Assembly (NCBI RefSeq): GCF_030012215.1
Contig: NZ_JASCXX010000002.1
Span: 186,001 to 250,000, forward strand
DNA from: Anaerobaca lacustris
GTDB lineage: Bacteria; Planctomycetota; Phycisphaerae; Sedimentisphaerales; Anaerobacaceae
DNA: 64,000 nt
Reading direction: 5' to 3'
In this document: piece by piece, positions 1-10,300 of the stretch
Position numbering within the stretch: the stretch's first letter is position 1
Layout: each line of letters begins with the position of its first letter
The notes under the pieces: generated by a model
Database searches by the model: none
Told to the model about the DNA's origin: nothing
The model's input: the letters and a program-made list of their open reading frames with translations, nothing else
Made by a program: the position numbers and the translations under genes

Positions 1-1131
1 ATTGCCAAGGAAGTCAATCCCCGTGTGATGACCGTTTGTGGCGGGCCGCATGTGAGCTGCGTCCCCGAAGATGTCACTTACGCCACTGGGTTTGACTACG
101 GCGTCCTGGGTGAGGGTGAACATGCCATGGTCCGCCTTATCGAGGCCAGTTCATGCGACGAACGGGCTCGCATCTCCGGCATTCTCGCATTCAGGGATGG
201 ATCAAGCCGAGGTGCATCATGTGCGATGATCGAGAACCTCGATGTGCTGCCTCTGGACGGACGCGAGGCGCTGATGGATGTGGACAGCTACGACAAGCTC
301 GGGCTTGGCGCCCTCATGACGGCCAGGGGATGCCCCTTCCCATGCAAGTACTGTGCCTCACACAAGATATGGGGAAGAAAGGTACGCTATCGTTCGCCGG
401 AAAACGTGTTGGCCGAGATCGATCTCCTGGTCAATGAGTACGGTTTGAACTATTTCGAGTTCTGCGACGACACCTTCACTGTGAACGAGCGGCGGGCCAG
501 GATGATCTGTGACATGCTGGCCCGGCGATATGGCAACCTGCAATGGAAATGCACGACACGCTGTGACTGCATCAGTTCAGAGCTGCTGGCATCCATGAAG
601 CGTGCAGGTTGTTCCGAGGTCTCCATCGGAGTCGAGTCCGGCAGCCCCCGCATTCTCGATTGGATCAAGAAGAACGAAACCAGAGAACAGATAGCCGAAG
701 GATGCCGACTGTTGCGGGCAGCCAGAATCCCATTCGTGGCGTTCATTATGATCGGATTTCCCACGGAGACAGTGGACGAAGCCTGGGAAACGCTTCATTT
801 TGCCAAGGCTCTTGGGGCAGATTCGTTGTGCGGCAGTATCGCGACTCCGTATCCGGGCACGAGGATGTATGAATGGGCGGTCGAGGCGGACAAGGTTCCA
901 CACGAGGGCGATTGGCACAAGTACTACCATCAGAGTGGCAGTATGGGGCTTTGGGATGTGGAGCCGGGGACCGCAAGATCGGTCATCCATGAATGGTTCA
1001 CGCAGATCGAGGCCTACAATCAGCGTCCGACTCGCTTGACCCGGCGCTTTCTGACGAAGTTCAAAGGCGATCCCGTCGGCACCATACGCCGGGCCGGCTC
1101 TGTCCTACATAGGAAACTGGCCAACCGATGA
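1..1131 (+). CDS. B12-binding-type radical SAM protein (5' end outside window)
   Basis: The reading frame is open from base 1, so the start lies upstream of the window; about 376 residues are present. The first part (GGPHVSC, GEGEHAM) is the C-terminal half of the cobalamin-binding domain found in front of many radical SAM enzymes. The 4Fe-4S/SAM-binding cysteines follow as CPFPCKYC at about residues 111-118. Later blocks (FCDDTF, IGVESG, FIMIGFP) fit the TIM barrel of this family. The substrate cannot be read from sequence. The next gene overlaps by four bases (ATGA), so it belongs to the glycan locus that follows; modification of a polysaccharide or lipid is an inference from that context. 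Confidence 0.85.
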   Translation: MAKEVNPRVMTVCGGPHVSCVPEDVTYATGFDYGVLGEGEHAMVRLIEASSCDERARISGILAFRDGSSRGASCAMIENLDVLPLDGREALMDVDSYDKLGLGALMTARGCPFPCKYCASHKIWGRKVRYRSPENVLAEIDLLVNEYGLNYFEFCDDTFTVNERRARMICDMLARRYGNLQWKCTTRCDCISSELLASMKRAGCSEVSIGVESGSPRILDWIKKNETREQIAEGCRLLRAARIPFVAFIMIGFPTETVDEAWETLHFAKALGADSLCGSIATPYPGTRMYEWAVEADKVPHEGDWHKYYHQSGSMGLWDVEPGTARSVIHEWFTQIEAYNQRPTRLTRRFLTKFKGDPVGTIRRAGSVLHRKLANR

Positions 1132-2429
1132 GATCACATACTGTTCATTCATCAGTAAGGACCGCATCCATCCTGGACTCTGGTCTACCGCAAGAAGGAA
1201 TTGGCGTTCAACTGCGGGTGGTGCCGTATCCGTATCGGGCGATGCTGGCGATTTGCAGCGATCTGGACGAGACGCCCGACCGGCATGCGTATTGGGAGAT
1301 CATGCGATTTCTGAACACCACGGAACAGACGGCGATGGGGCCCGGCGTGGGGCTCGAGGTCGGCAATACGATCTATTTCGACATGCCACCCGACCAGTTC
1401 GCCTACTGGAACACCGACGACGCCGGCCGGGAGATGGTCCGAACACTGATTCGGAGCGGGCATGTCGATTGCCTGCACTCCTATGGCGATCTGGCTACAA
1501 CACGCGGGCATGCGGGCAGGGCGTTGGATGAGCTGGCTCGGCATGACTGCAAACTCCAGGTCTGGGTCGATCATGGCACGGCAGCGACGAATCTCGATCC
1601 GGACATCATGCACGGCCACGGCGACGAGGTCGGTCACGAGGCCTATCACGCCGATCTGACGACCGACTACGGCGTCCAATACGTCTGGCGGGGACGCGTC
1701 ACGAGCGTGATCGGACAGGATGTTCGTCCCCGCTTGCGCGGTATCTTCGATGGGACACATCCGGTGGCATCCGGGCGGACGCTGCTGAAGGAGGCGGCCA
1801 AGCACAGGCTCGCCCAGGCCGGCAACACGAAGTATGCCATGCACGGGCCCAATGAGACGCTGCGTCGTACGACGCTGCGGGATGGCAGGGGCGTGTACGA
1901 ATTCATGCGGTGCAACCCGCACTGGGGCGGCGTCAGCTCGTGCGACCAGGGCCGGCATATCGGCAAGGTTCTGACACACAACATGCTGGACCATCTCGTC
2001 GAGCTGGAGGGCACCTGCGTGCTCTATACCCACCTGGGGAAGATCGATAATCCTCGCGTCCCATTTAACGAAGAAGCCGTGCGGGCCTTCCGTCGGCTGG
2101 CCGATGCGTTCCACAGAGGGCGGATTCTCGTGACGACGACACGCCGCCTCCTCGGGTACCGGCGTGCCCTTCGTGAGATTGAGCGTGGGGGTGCACTTGA
2201 CGACCGAGGTTTACACATCGAGGTCACCGCGAAGGTGGGCGAGGCGTCCGGTGGCACGTTGTCTGCCGCGGATGTGGCCGGACTGACGTTCTACGTTCCT
2301 GACCCGGCCAACACGCACGTGACCGTTGCCGGCAAGACTGTCGGCGACCTCAAGCGCAATCCACCCGACCACACGGGCCGGCCCAGCGTTTCGCTGCCCT
2401 GGCCCTCACTGGAGTTCCCAATACGATGA
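1128..2429 (+). CDS. Polysaccharide-deacetylase-like protein of the glycan locus
   Basis: 433 residues; the start overlaps the stop of the radical SAM gene. The N-terminal part resembles the carbohydrate deacetylase/glycoside hydrolase NodB-like barrel: a first strand with acidic residues (AICSDLDETP, about residues 41-50), then a His-rich turn (DCLHSYGD) and a WVDHG block where metal ligands would sit. I cannot place the full set of catalytic residues with certainty, so activity is tentative. No signal peptide is evident. It overlaps the next glycosyltransferase gene by four bases, so the three genes are translationally coupled. A role in trimming or deacetylating an envelope glycan is inferred from context. 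Confidence 0.55.
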   Translation: MRSHTVHSSVRTASILDSGLPQEGIGVQLRVVPYPYRAMLAICSDLDETPDRHAYWEIMRFLNTTEQTAMGPGVGLEVGNTIYFDMPPDQFAYWNTDDAGREMVRTLIRSGHVDCLHSYGDLATTRGHAGRALDELARHDCKLQVWVDHGTAATNLDPDIMHGHGDEVGHEAYHADLTTDYGVQYVWRGRVTSVIGQDVRPRLRGIFDGTHPVASGRTLLKEAAKHRLAQAGNTKYAMHGPNETLRRTTLRDGRGVYEFMRCNPHWGGVSSCDQGRHIGKVLTHNMLDHLVELEGTCVLYTHLGKIDNPRVPFNEEAVRAFRRLADAFHRGRILVTTTRRLLGYRRALREIERGGALDDRGLHIEVTAKVGEASGGTLSAADVAGLTFYVPDPANTHVTVAGKTVGDLKRNPPDHTGRPSVSLPWPSLEFPIR

Positions 2430-3748
2430 ATGGAAGTTCCATGCTTACGACCGCAGCCTCTCCCAGATTTGGTAGTGTGACTGCCGAATCGCGGATGAAG
2501 GGCACGACTCAACAGAAGCCAAGCCTTCGAAACCGGCTTTGTCAGTGGGGCGGTGATGCGCGTGAACGGACGATCATGATGATATCGGAATGGGCCATCG
2601 TTGTTGCGGCCTGGATCGGGCGCAGGCCCCAACCCATCGGGCCCGATGGCTGCGAGATCATGCTGACAGGCCGCTTTGATTCCATCAATTGGATCTTAGC
2701 CCACTTGGGTCCACTGGCTGCGTCGAAGGAGTGCAAACGGCTCTGGATGGTCTCGACAAATCCTGTGCCCGACCTGCCCAAAGTCACGGCCCTCTATCCT
2801 CCGAAGTGGCTGGTGACGGTTGCCGGAGCCACGCTCGCCAGACTCCTAACGTTTCTGTGGGCGGCCCTGCACAAACGTCCCCATGTGGTGGGCGGGTTCC
2901 ATCTTATGTACAACGGGATCGCTGCCGCCATCGCAGGGCGCCTTGCCGGTGCCCGGTCGATGTACTTCTGCATAGGTGGAACTGAAGTGGCCAACGATGG
3001 AGTTATCGATCAGCCTAACTGTTTCATTAGAAAGACCAAGGCGAATGCACGCGCCCAACGCCGACGTCTTGCCGTCGTCTCTGCATTTGACACAATTGTC
3101 ACCATGGGCACTCGCGCCGCTCGCTTCTTCCAGGACCACGGCGTCGTCTCCGACTTCCACGTGGTATCCGGCGGCATTGATTCCATGCGATTTCACCCGG
3201 CCCATGAACCGAAGCCCATTGATCTCATTCTGACCGCTCGGCTTTCGTCTGAGAAGAGGATCGACATCTTTCTCCAAGCAGTACGGCTCGTCGCCGGCCA
3301 ATTGCCCGATGTGCGGGCCGTCATTGTCGGCGACGGTCATCTGAGAGCCGAACTGGAGCAGATGGTGGCGGAGCTAGGTGTTCAGAGCAACGTCACGTTC
3401 ACCGGCCATCAGAACGATGTCGAGAATTGGCTCGGTCGCTCCAAGATCTTTGTATTGACCTCTGATTTGGAGGGATTGGCTCTTTCGGTCATTGAAGCCA
3501 TGATGAGCGGTCTACCGGCAGTGGTTTCCGACGTTGGCGATCTTGGCGACCTCGTCGAGAGCGGTGTGAACGGCTATCTGGTCCCACGTCGATCTCCACA
3601 GTTGCTTGCTGGCCACCTGCTTGAATTGCTGTCCGACGGCGAAAAGCTCAAGGTGTTCTCTCACGCAGCACACCAGTCTGCAATGAGATACGAAAAAGCA
3701 GCGACCACCCAACGCTGGGATCGCATTCTCTCGTCTTTTCGAACCTAA
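2426..3748 (+). CDS. Family-4-type glycosyltransferase (GT-B)
   Basis: 440 residues. The C-terminal half has the classical retaining GT4 signature: LTARLSSEKRIDIFLQA, then VGDGHLRAELE, then the EGLALSVIEAM block carrying the E-x7-E nucleotide-sugar motif near residues 346-356. It therefore probably transfers a sugar from a nucleotide donor at the cytoplasmic side of the membrane. The N-terminal acceptor domain is diverged and its first 40 residues look like a low-complexity extension; a start further inside is possible. It overlaps the upstream gene by 4 bp and is followed by a 111-bp gap before the CapK-like gene. Confidence 0.85.
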   Translation: MNGSSMLTTAASPRFGSVTAESRMKGTTQQKPSLRNRLCQWGGDARERTIMMISEWAIVVAAWIGRRPQPIGPDGCEIMLTGRFDSINWILAHLGPLAASKECKRLWMVSTNPVPDLPKVTALYPPKWLVTVAGATLARLLTFLWAALHKRPHVVGGFHLMYNGIAAAIAGRLAGARSMYFCIGGTEVANDGVIDQPNCFIRKTKANARAQRRRLAVVSAFDTIVTMGTRAARFFQDHGVVSDFHVVSGGIDSMRFHPAHEPKPIDLILTARLSSEKRIDIFLQAVRLVAGQLPDVRAVIVGDGHLRAELEQMVAELGVQSNVTFTGHQNDVENWLGRSKIFVLTSDLEGLALSVIEAMMSGLPAVVSDVGDLGDLVESGVNGYLVPRRSPQLLAGHLLELLSDGEKLKVFSHAAHQSAMRYEKAATTQRWDRILSSFRT

Positions 3749-3859
3749 CTTGCCGTTTCTTTCGCGATCCACCCACCTGCGTTGGCGTTGTGAGCGGATC
3801 GCTGCAACAACAGAGCTGCGACGAGGTCCTTTGATACAGACGGATCAGCAATCGGCGCT

Positions 3860-5299
3860 ATGAAGAAAGCACTCTCCAAGAAGAACCTTTGGGAAAAGAC
3901 TCCCCTGTGGGCCAGGAGCATTCTGGGTAGAGGACTTGGAATTGTCCCTTTGCCATGGCTGCTGGGCCGGAGATTTCGGGAACAGTGTGCGTTCGTGCGA
4001 GAGGCGCAGTGGTGGCCGGCCGAGCGTGCCCAAGGCTACCAACTGGGCAGACTGCGCGAGATTCTCACGTTGGCCTATGAGAATACGGAGTTCTACCGCA
4101 GGGCATTTGACCGTGTTGGCTTCCATCCGCAAGACCTTCGGTCGCTTGACGACGTGACCCGACTGCTCACCATCGACAAGTCCGTGGTCGTCGAGAACCT
4201 CACCGACATGTGTACCCGATCGGTGGATGGGCACGATGTGGACTACATTTCCACCGGCGGTACAAGCGGCAAGCCGCTGGAATTCTATATCAACGCGAAC
4301 CGTTCCGGTACCGAATATGCCTATCTGACCACGAGCTGGGAGCGAGCCGGGTACCATCTTGGCACGCCCACGGGCGTATTGCGCGGACGAACGCTGAATG
4401 CCGGGCCAGATGGCCTGTTGCACGAGCACGATCCCGTTCTGCGGCATCACTACTACAGCAGCTTCCACATGTCCGATGAGAACATGGGACGCTATGTCGA
4501 GCACATGGCGAAGATTGGTCCCTGCTTTCTGCACGTTTATCCGTCTACGGTGGCAGCTCTTGCCCGGTATGTGCGCCGTACGGGAATGCGCGGTCCCTCA
4601 AACGTTCGCGGCATCATTGCTGAATCGGAAATCATCTATCCCGAGCAGCGGCAGATGGTGGAAGAAGTGTTCGGTTGTCGATATTTCTCCTGCTACGGCC
4701 ACACCGAGAAACTCGTCCTGGCGGCCGAGTGCGAGCATTCCAGCGACTACCACGTCTGGCCCACGTACGGCTACTTCGAACTTCTCGACGAGCGAGGCGA
4801 GCCGGTGACGACGCCGGGACGGCGAGGTGAGATCGTGGGGACGGGTTTCATCAATACGGTGATGCCGTTCATTCGCTACCGGACCGGCGACTGGGCCACA
4901 TACGTCGGCGATCGCTGTGAGGCGTGCGGCCGTGAGCATACTGTCATCCGCGACATCCAAGGCCATCGGACCCAGGAGGTGCTCATTGCCGCGGATGGCT
5001 CGGAAATACCGTGGACGGCGCTGAACATGCACGACGACACGTTTGTCCGGGTCAGGCAGTTTCAATTCGTGCAGAAGACCTTAGGGAGAGCGGTTCTCCG
5101 GATTGTGCCGGCTGCGGGGTTCCGCGAAGACGATGCCGGACGCATAGCTCGCAAGCTCGGCCGCAAGCTTGATGGTCAATTGACATTTCACATCGAACTG
5201 GTCGATGCGATCTCGCTGTCGCCCAGAGGCAAGGCTGTCTATGTGGACCAGAGGATTCCGCACCAGAGTATCCCGTCGGCGAGGACGGCTGAATTGTAG
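3860..5299 (+). CDS. Phenylacetate-CoA-ligase/CapK-like adenylate-forming protein
   Basis: 479 residues, the usual size for the PaaK/CapK family. Visible marks are the P-loop-like TGGTSGKPLEF near residues 131-141, SCYGHTE near 275, YRTGDW near 340 and the CxxCGR pair (CEACGREH) close to the C-terminus, followed by a small C-terminal domain. Relatives in exopolysaccharide clusters (CapK type) are common beside exosortases, and the natural substrate is generally unknown. Here the gene sits between a glycosyltransferase and a heparinase-like gene, so I infer activation or transfer of an acyl or carboxylate group during glycan synthesis rather than phenylacetate catabolism. Confidence 0.8.
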   Translation: MKKALSKKNLWEKTPLWARSILGRGLGIVPLPWLLGRRFREQCAFVREAQWWPAERAQGYQLGRLREILTLAYENTEFYRRAFDRVGFHPQDLRSLDDVTRLLTIDKSVVVENLTDMCTRSVDGHDVDYISTGGTSGKPLEFYINANRSGTEYAYLTTSWERAGYHLGTPTGVLRGRTLNAGPDGLLHEHDPVLRHHYYSSFHMSDENMGRYVEHMAKIGPCFLHVYPSTVAALARYVRRTGMRGPSNVRGIIAESEIIYPEQRQMVEEVFGCRYFSCYGHTEKLVLAAECEHSSDYHVWPTYGYFELLDERGEPVTTPGRRGEIVGTGFINTVMPFIRYRTGDWATYVGDRCEACGREHTVIRDIQGHRTQEVLIAADGSEIPWTALNMHDDTFVRVRQFQFVQKTLGRAVLRIVPAAGFREDDAGRIARKLGRKLDGQLTFHIELVDAISLSPRGKAVYVDQRIPHQSIPSARTAEL

Positions 5300-5312
5300 T
5301 GAGCGAGCACCC

Positions 5313-7352
5313 ATGCAGAAACTTGATTGGTACTATCGACGCCTGAAAGCCATGTCGGCAGATGAAATTGCCTGGCGGGTGCGGTCGTCTTTGCGCGATC
5401 GCACCGACCGATTGTTCGTCTCCCGGCGGCAGCAGTGGAGGGAGCCGTCTGTCTTTCTCAATGGCCATGGCTGGAGCGATGGGCATGGTTTTCGCGTTTG
5501 TGAGATGGCGGTGGGAGAGATCGCCGCGAGAAGCGAAGACAACCCTGTCGAGAAGGCTCGGTATGCGTCTCTTTTTGCCAAGGCGGAGAAGATCGTCGAG
5601 CACCGGCTGAGTTTCTTCGATCTGACCGATGTGCATCTCGGTGATCCGATTGTCTGGAACCGGGACCACAAACGCGGGCAAGACACACCTATGGTATTCT
5701 GTCCGGCGCTGGATTATCGCGATGTGGATGCGGCAGGAGACTGCAAGTTCGTCTGGGAGCCGAACCGGCACCATCAGCTTGTGGTGCTGGGCCGGGCCTA
5801 TCGGGCCAGCGGTGACATCCGCTTCGCCGAGGCAATCGCCGAGCAACTGGACAGTTGGCTCCAGCAGAACCCGTATGGCGTCGGCATGAATTGGCGCAGC
5901 GGCCTGGAACTGGGCATCCGCCTGATCAACTGGGTCTGGGCCCTGGACTTGATCGCCGAGTCGCAGGCCATCGGCCCGGAACTGCATCAGCGGCTGATGG
6001 ATTCCATTTCCCGCCATATCTGGGAGATCGATCGGAAGTACTCACGCGGCTCCTCGGCCAACAATCACCTGATCGGCGAGGCCGCCGGCGTGTTCATCGC
6101 CACGAACTACTTCAGGAACCTCAAGAACGCTGCGACGTGGCGCCGGCGGAGTTGGGAAATCCTGAATCGCGAGATCATCAACCAAACGTATCCCGACGGA
6201 GGAACGCAGGAACAGGCGATCGGCTATCACCTGTTCGTGGTTCAGTTCTTCGTCGCAGCCGGTCTTGCATCGCGGGCCACCGGACAGGAGTTTCCGCAGC
6301 CGTACTGGTCTCGGCTGGAGAAGATGTTCGCGTTCTTGGCCATATTAAGCGAAGGCGGGGAGAACCTCCCTCAATTCGGCGACGGCGACGACGGTTATGT
6401 CCTGGACCTTGGCAGCCACGCGCGCAGCGTCAGGGAATGGCTGGCCGTTGGCGCCGCGTTGTTCGGCAGGGCGGATTTCAAGACCCTGGCCGGCAAATGC
6501 GCCGAACCGGTCGAATGGCTGCTGGGCAAGAGCGGATGCGAGAGATTCGAGGCGGTCGATGAGCCACGGGACAAGACGATCTGTTCCAGTGCCTTCAGCG
6601 ACACGGGATACTACCTTCTTCAGCATGGCGAGGTAGACTCGCCCGACCGGATCAGCGTGGTGTTCGATTGCGGTCCGCTCGGCATGGGGGCCCTGGCGGC
6701 CCACGGGCATGCCGATGCCCTGAGCTTCACGCTTCGGGCCTTCGGCGTCGATGTTCTCGTGGACCCAGGAACGTTCGACTACTTCAGTTATCCGGCGTGG
6801 CGACAGTACTTTCGCAGCACGCGGGCCCACAACACGGTTGTGGTCGATGGCCGGGACCAGTCCGAGATGCTCGGTCTGTTTCTCTGGGGCCGGCGCGCCG
6901 TGGCACGCTGTCAGGGCTGGGAACCAGCCGAGACCGGCGGGAAGGTGGCAGGCGAGCACGATGGCTATGCCTGTCTTCCCGACCCGGTAACACACAGACG
7001 CACGCTCAGGCTGGATGGTCCAGGTCGCACGCTGCACATATGTGACGAGATCGTGGCCAAGGCCAGACATGATGTTGAGGTGTACTTCCACTTTGCCGAG
7101 CATTGTGTTGTGAAGCCGACAGGGCCGAATCGTTACGTCGTGGACGCCGGGCCGGGAATCGTTGAAATCGAGCTGGACTCGCGCCTTGCGGTCGAATCGT
7201 TCTGCGGCAGCGAGAATCCCATCTGCGGCTGGGCCAGCCGGGGCTACCACCACAAGCAACCCGCCCCCACCCTGATCGGCCGCTCCACCTGCGAAGGCAA
7301 CACGTTATTGGCATGTCGGATCGGCATCAGCCCGGCAGTGGGGAGCAAATAG
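5313..7352 (+). CDS. Heparinase II/III-like protein
   Basis: 679 residues starting at MQKLDWYYRRL; the frame is open further upstream, but that extension overlaps the previous gene and has no family character. The N-terminal part is an alpha-helical toroid (WRSGLELGIRLINWVWAL, SANNHLIGEAAG). The C-terminal part is the heparinase II/III beta domain with HGHADALSFTLRAFG near residue 463 and RSTRAHNTVVVDG. Members act as polysaccharide lyases on uronate-containing polymers, and copies in exosortase-linked EPS loci are thought to act on the cell's own exopolysaccharide. I see no signal peptide, which is normal for this EPS-associated subtype. Confidence 0.85.
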   Translation: MQKLDWYYRRLKAMSADEIAWRVRSSLRDRTDRLFVSRRQQWREPSVFLNGHGWSDGHGFRVCEMAVGEIAARSEDNPVEKARYASLFAKAEKIVEHRLSFFDLTDVHLGDPIVWNRDHKRGQDTPMVFCPALDYRDVDAAGDCKFVWEPNRHHQLVVLGRAYRASGDIRFAEAIAEQLDSWLQQNPYGVGMNWRSGLELGIRLINWVWALDLIAESQAIGPELHQRLMDSISRHIWEIDRKYSRGSSANNHLIGEAAGVFIATNYFRNLKNAATWRRRSWEILNREIINQTYPDGGTQEQAIGYHLFVVQFFVAAGLASRATGQEFPQPYWSRLEKMFAFLAILSEGGENLPQFGDGDDGYVLDLGSHARSVREWLAVGAALFGRADFKTLAGKCAEPVEWLLGKSGCERFEAVDEPRDKTICSSAFSDTGYYLLQHGEVDSPDRISVVFDCGPLGMGALAAHGHADALSFTLRAFGVDVLVDPGTFDYFSYPAWRQYFRSTRAHNTVVVDGRDQSEMLGLFLWGRRAVARCQGWEPAETGGKVAGEHDGYACLPDPVTHRRTLRLDGPGRTLHICDEIVAKARHDVEVYFHFAEHCVVKPTGPNRYVVDAGPGIVEIELDSRLAVESFCGSENPICGWASRGYHHKQPAPTLIGRSTCEGNTLLACRIGISPAVGSK

Positions 7353-7379
7353 GCCCGCCAGGGTCGGAGGGTGATTGTT

Positions 7380-10300
7380 ATGTACACTGTGTTGAGACGC
7401 GCAAGACGCATGAAAGAGCAGGCACTCCTATTCCCACTGCTGCTCCTGCTTATCGCCTGCTGGGCAGCGAGCGAGGCCCAGGCAGCGACGTACACGCTGA
7501 CTGTAACAGCCGATCACGGCTCTGTAAGAATCGACCCCGACAAAGCCCAGTACGAAGAAGGCGAGACCGTCGATTTGATCCCCCGGCCCGATGTCGGCTA
7601 CAGCTTTAGCCACTGGTCCGGCGACCTGCGGGGCAAGCGCCTGGTGGGTCGTGTCACAATGGATTCGAACAAATCCGTCACGGCCACTTTCGCAGCGTGG
7701 ACCGCGCCCCTCGGCATCCCCGATCCGAACTTCGGCATCACGGAAACCTACCGTATGTACGACACGGAGGGCAACCGCAGCGGGGATCTGACGTATCGGG
7801 AGGACGGCTCCGGGGGCTATTACACGCACTACATCGACAACACGCACGCCAGCGCTACGAACACCAACAACGACTATGGGACGATGGACATACCCCGAAC
7901 CTCCATTCCCAACCCCCTCCCGGCCGGGTCGGTAGTCCTTGTGGCGGGCGGACCCTACTCCTCCGGCGCGGGGAGCATCTTCGTTAAGGGCTACGGCACC
8001 ATCCACCTGCCGATCTTCGTTCGCGGTGTGGCGGACAGTACGCCCTACTTCTCGACCAAGCTGCGCGTCGAAGGGACGCATCTGATCGTCGAAAACATCG
8101 AGGCAGTTGGCTGCAACATCATGGGGGAATTCAACGGGGACCGGGACACGGAATACGTCTGCGTTCGCCAATGCGAACTGTATAGTACGAATCAGGGCGC
8201 AGGGGGGTTCTTCTTCGGTCAGTATTCTGCCTCGGACTCCGTGGGAATCGACAACGTCGTCGCATACGCCAACACCGTCCACGATTTCGGGGATGTGAAC
8301 TCTGTAGAGGACCAGGATTACGGAGGGGCCCTGATCGGTTCGCGCGCCACCCGTGTGTGGTTGGTAGACAATACGCTGCATGAGTTCAGCGGCAGCGGCG
8401 TTCAGGTTCTCCCGGCCAACAGCACAGAAGGTCAGACGGCGCAATACATCTACGTGGGGCGCAACCACATCTATAGGGCGAGGCAGTCCGGCGTCTGGGC
8501 GAAGTACGGCCGCGATATCGTTGCCTCGCAGAACCTCATTCACGACATCATTCACACCTCCTGGTCGCCCAGCAAAGCGATGGGGTTCCAGTACGGCCCG
8601 CAGAACGTCTGGTATCTCTTCAACGAGATCCACGATTGCGCTATGGGGTTCTACGGCCCTGGTGTGGATGGGGGAACCGACATCTACGCCTATGTCGTCG
8701 GCAATCTGATTTACGACCTCGTCCTTCCAGACGGGTATTCGTTCAACCCCGATGACGCCTACTGCTTCGCCGCTGTGACGTGGTATGGGACGGCGCATCG
8801 GAACATCGTCGCCAATACTTTCCACAATGTTCCCGCAGGCGTTCATGGATCAGCGGACACAGGGGAGTATCTGATCGCCGGGAACATCTTCTCCGAAATG
8901 ACGGACGGCAAGCACGTCTTCATCGACTCCTCGACGGCGGCGGGCAATTCGTCGTTGGAGTACAATCTGTTCCACCAAACCGAAGGGTCGGTCGTGGTCG
9001 AGTGGGGCACTGTCGTTACGGGGGATATGGCCGCTCTTCGTTCCCAGACTTCCACCGGGGATGGCTGTGTCGTCGCTGATCCCGGCTTTGCCGACGCAGA
9101 CGAATCGGACTTCTCGCTCCTGTCGGACAGCAGTGCGATTGACGCCGGATCGGACTCCGGCGTTCTGAAGGATGTGTTTGACCAATTCTACACCCTGTAT
9201 GGGATTGATCTCCGTGAAGACATCGAAGGGCGGACAAGGCCGCAGGGCGAGGGGTGGGATATTGGGGCGTATGAGCATAGGCCGGGAGTGGTTGGGGATT
9301 TGGCGGTGTCGGGGGCGGGGCGGAATTCGGTGACGTTGACCTGGACGGTGCCGGGGGCGGATGGGAGTTCGGATCGGCCGGGGCGGTATGATATTCGGTA
9401 CGCCACCAGTGCGATTACGGAGGCCAACTGGAGCTCGGCGACACAGGCCCAGGGCGAACCGACACCCGGCGGCGCGGGCACGTCGCAGTCGTTCACGCTG
9501 ACCGGCTTGAGTTCCGGCACCACCTACTATGTCGGCATAAAGACGAGCAACACGTCCGGAAGCACCGTATCGGCCTTGTCCAATATCGCGTCGGGGACCA
9601 CCACGGGCACCGGCAACCACGCGCCGGTGTTCACGCCGATTGGCGACAGGACGGTAGGGGGGGGCCAGACGCTGACGTTTTCGGTCAGTGCTACGGACGC
9701 TGACGGCGAGGCTCTGACGTATTCGGCGAGCGGGCTGCCGACGGGGGCGACTTTCACGGCGGGTACCCGGACGTTCTCCTGGACGCCGACGAGCGTTCAG
9801 AGCGGTACGCATTGGGTGACCTTCTCCGTAACGGACGGCCATGTGACGGTTTCGGAAACGATTGCCATCACCGTCAGCCAGGTCGTCAACCGCGCGCCCG
9901 TCCTGGCGGCCATCGGCAACAGAAGCGTCAACGAGGGCCAGACCCTCACGTTCACGGTCAGCGCGACCGACCCGGACGGCGATTCGCTGACGTACTCGGC
10001 GAGCAATCTGCCGAGCGGGTCGAGCTTCGTCGGCCAGACGTTCACCTGGACGCCGACGCACGACCAGTCCGGTTCGTATTCGGTCACGTTCGCCGTCAGC
10101 GACGGTTCGTTAACCGACTCCGAACAGATCACGATCACGGTCATCAACGTTGTGGTCGATGGCCCGTCCGACTCCACCCCGCCCACAGCGGCTGCTGACT
10201 ATCCGTCCGCCGATGCGATCCAGGTTCCGTTGAACCCCATGATTCGGCTGACCGTTTCCGACGCAGGGCGCGGCGTGGACGCCAACACCGTGACGATCCG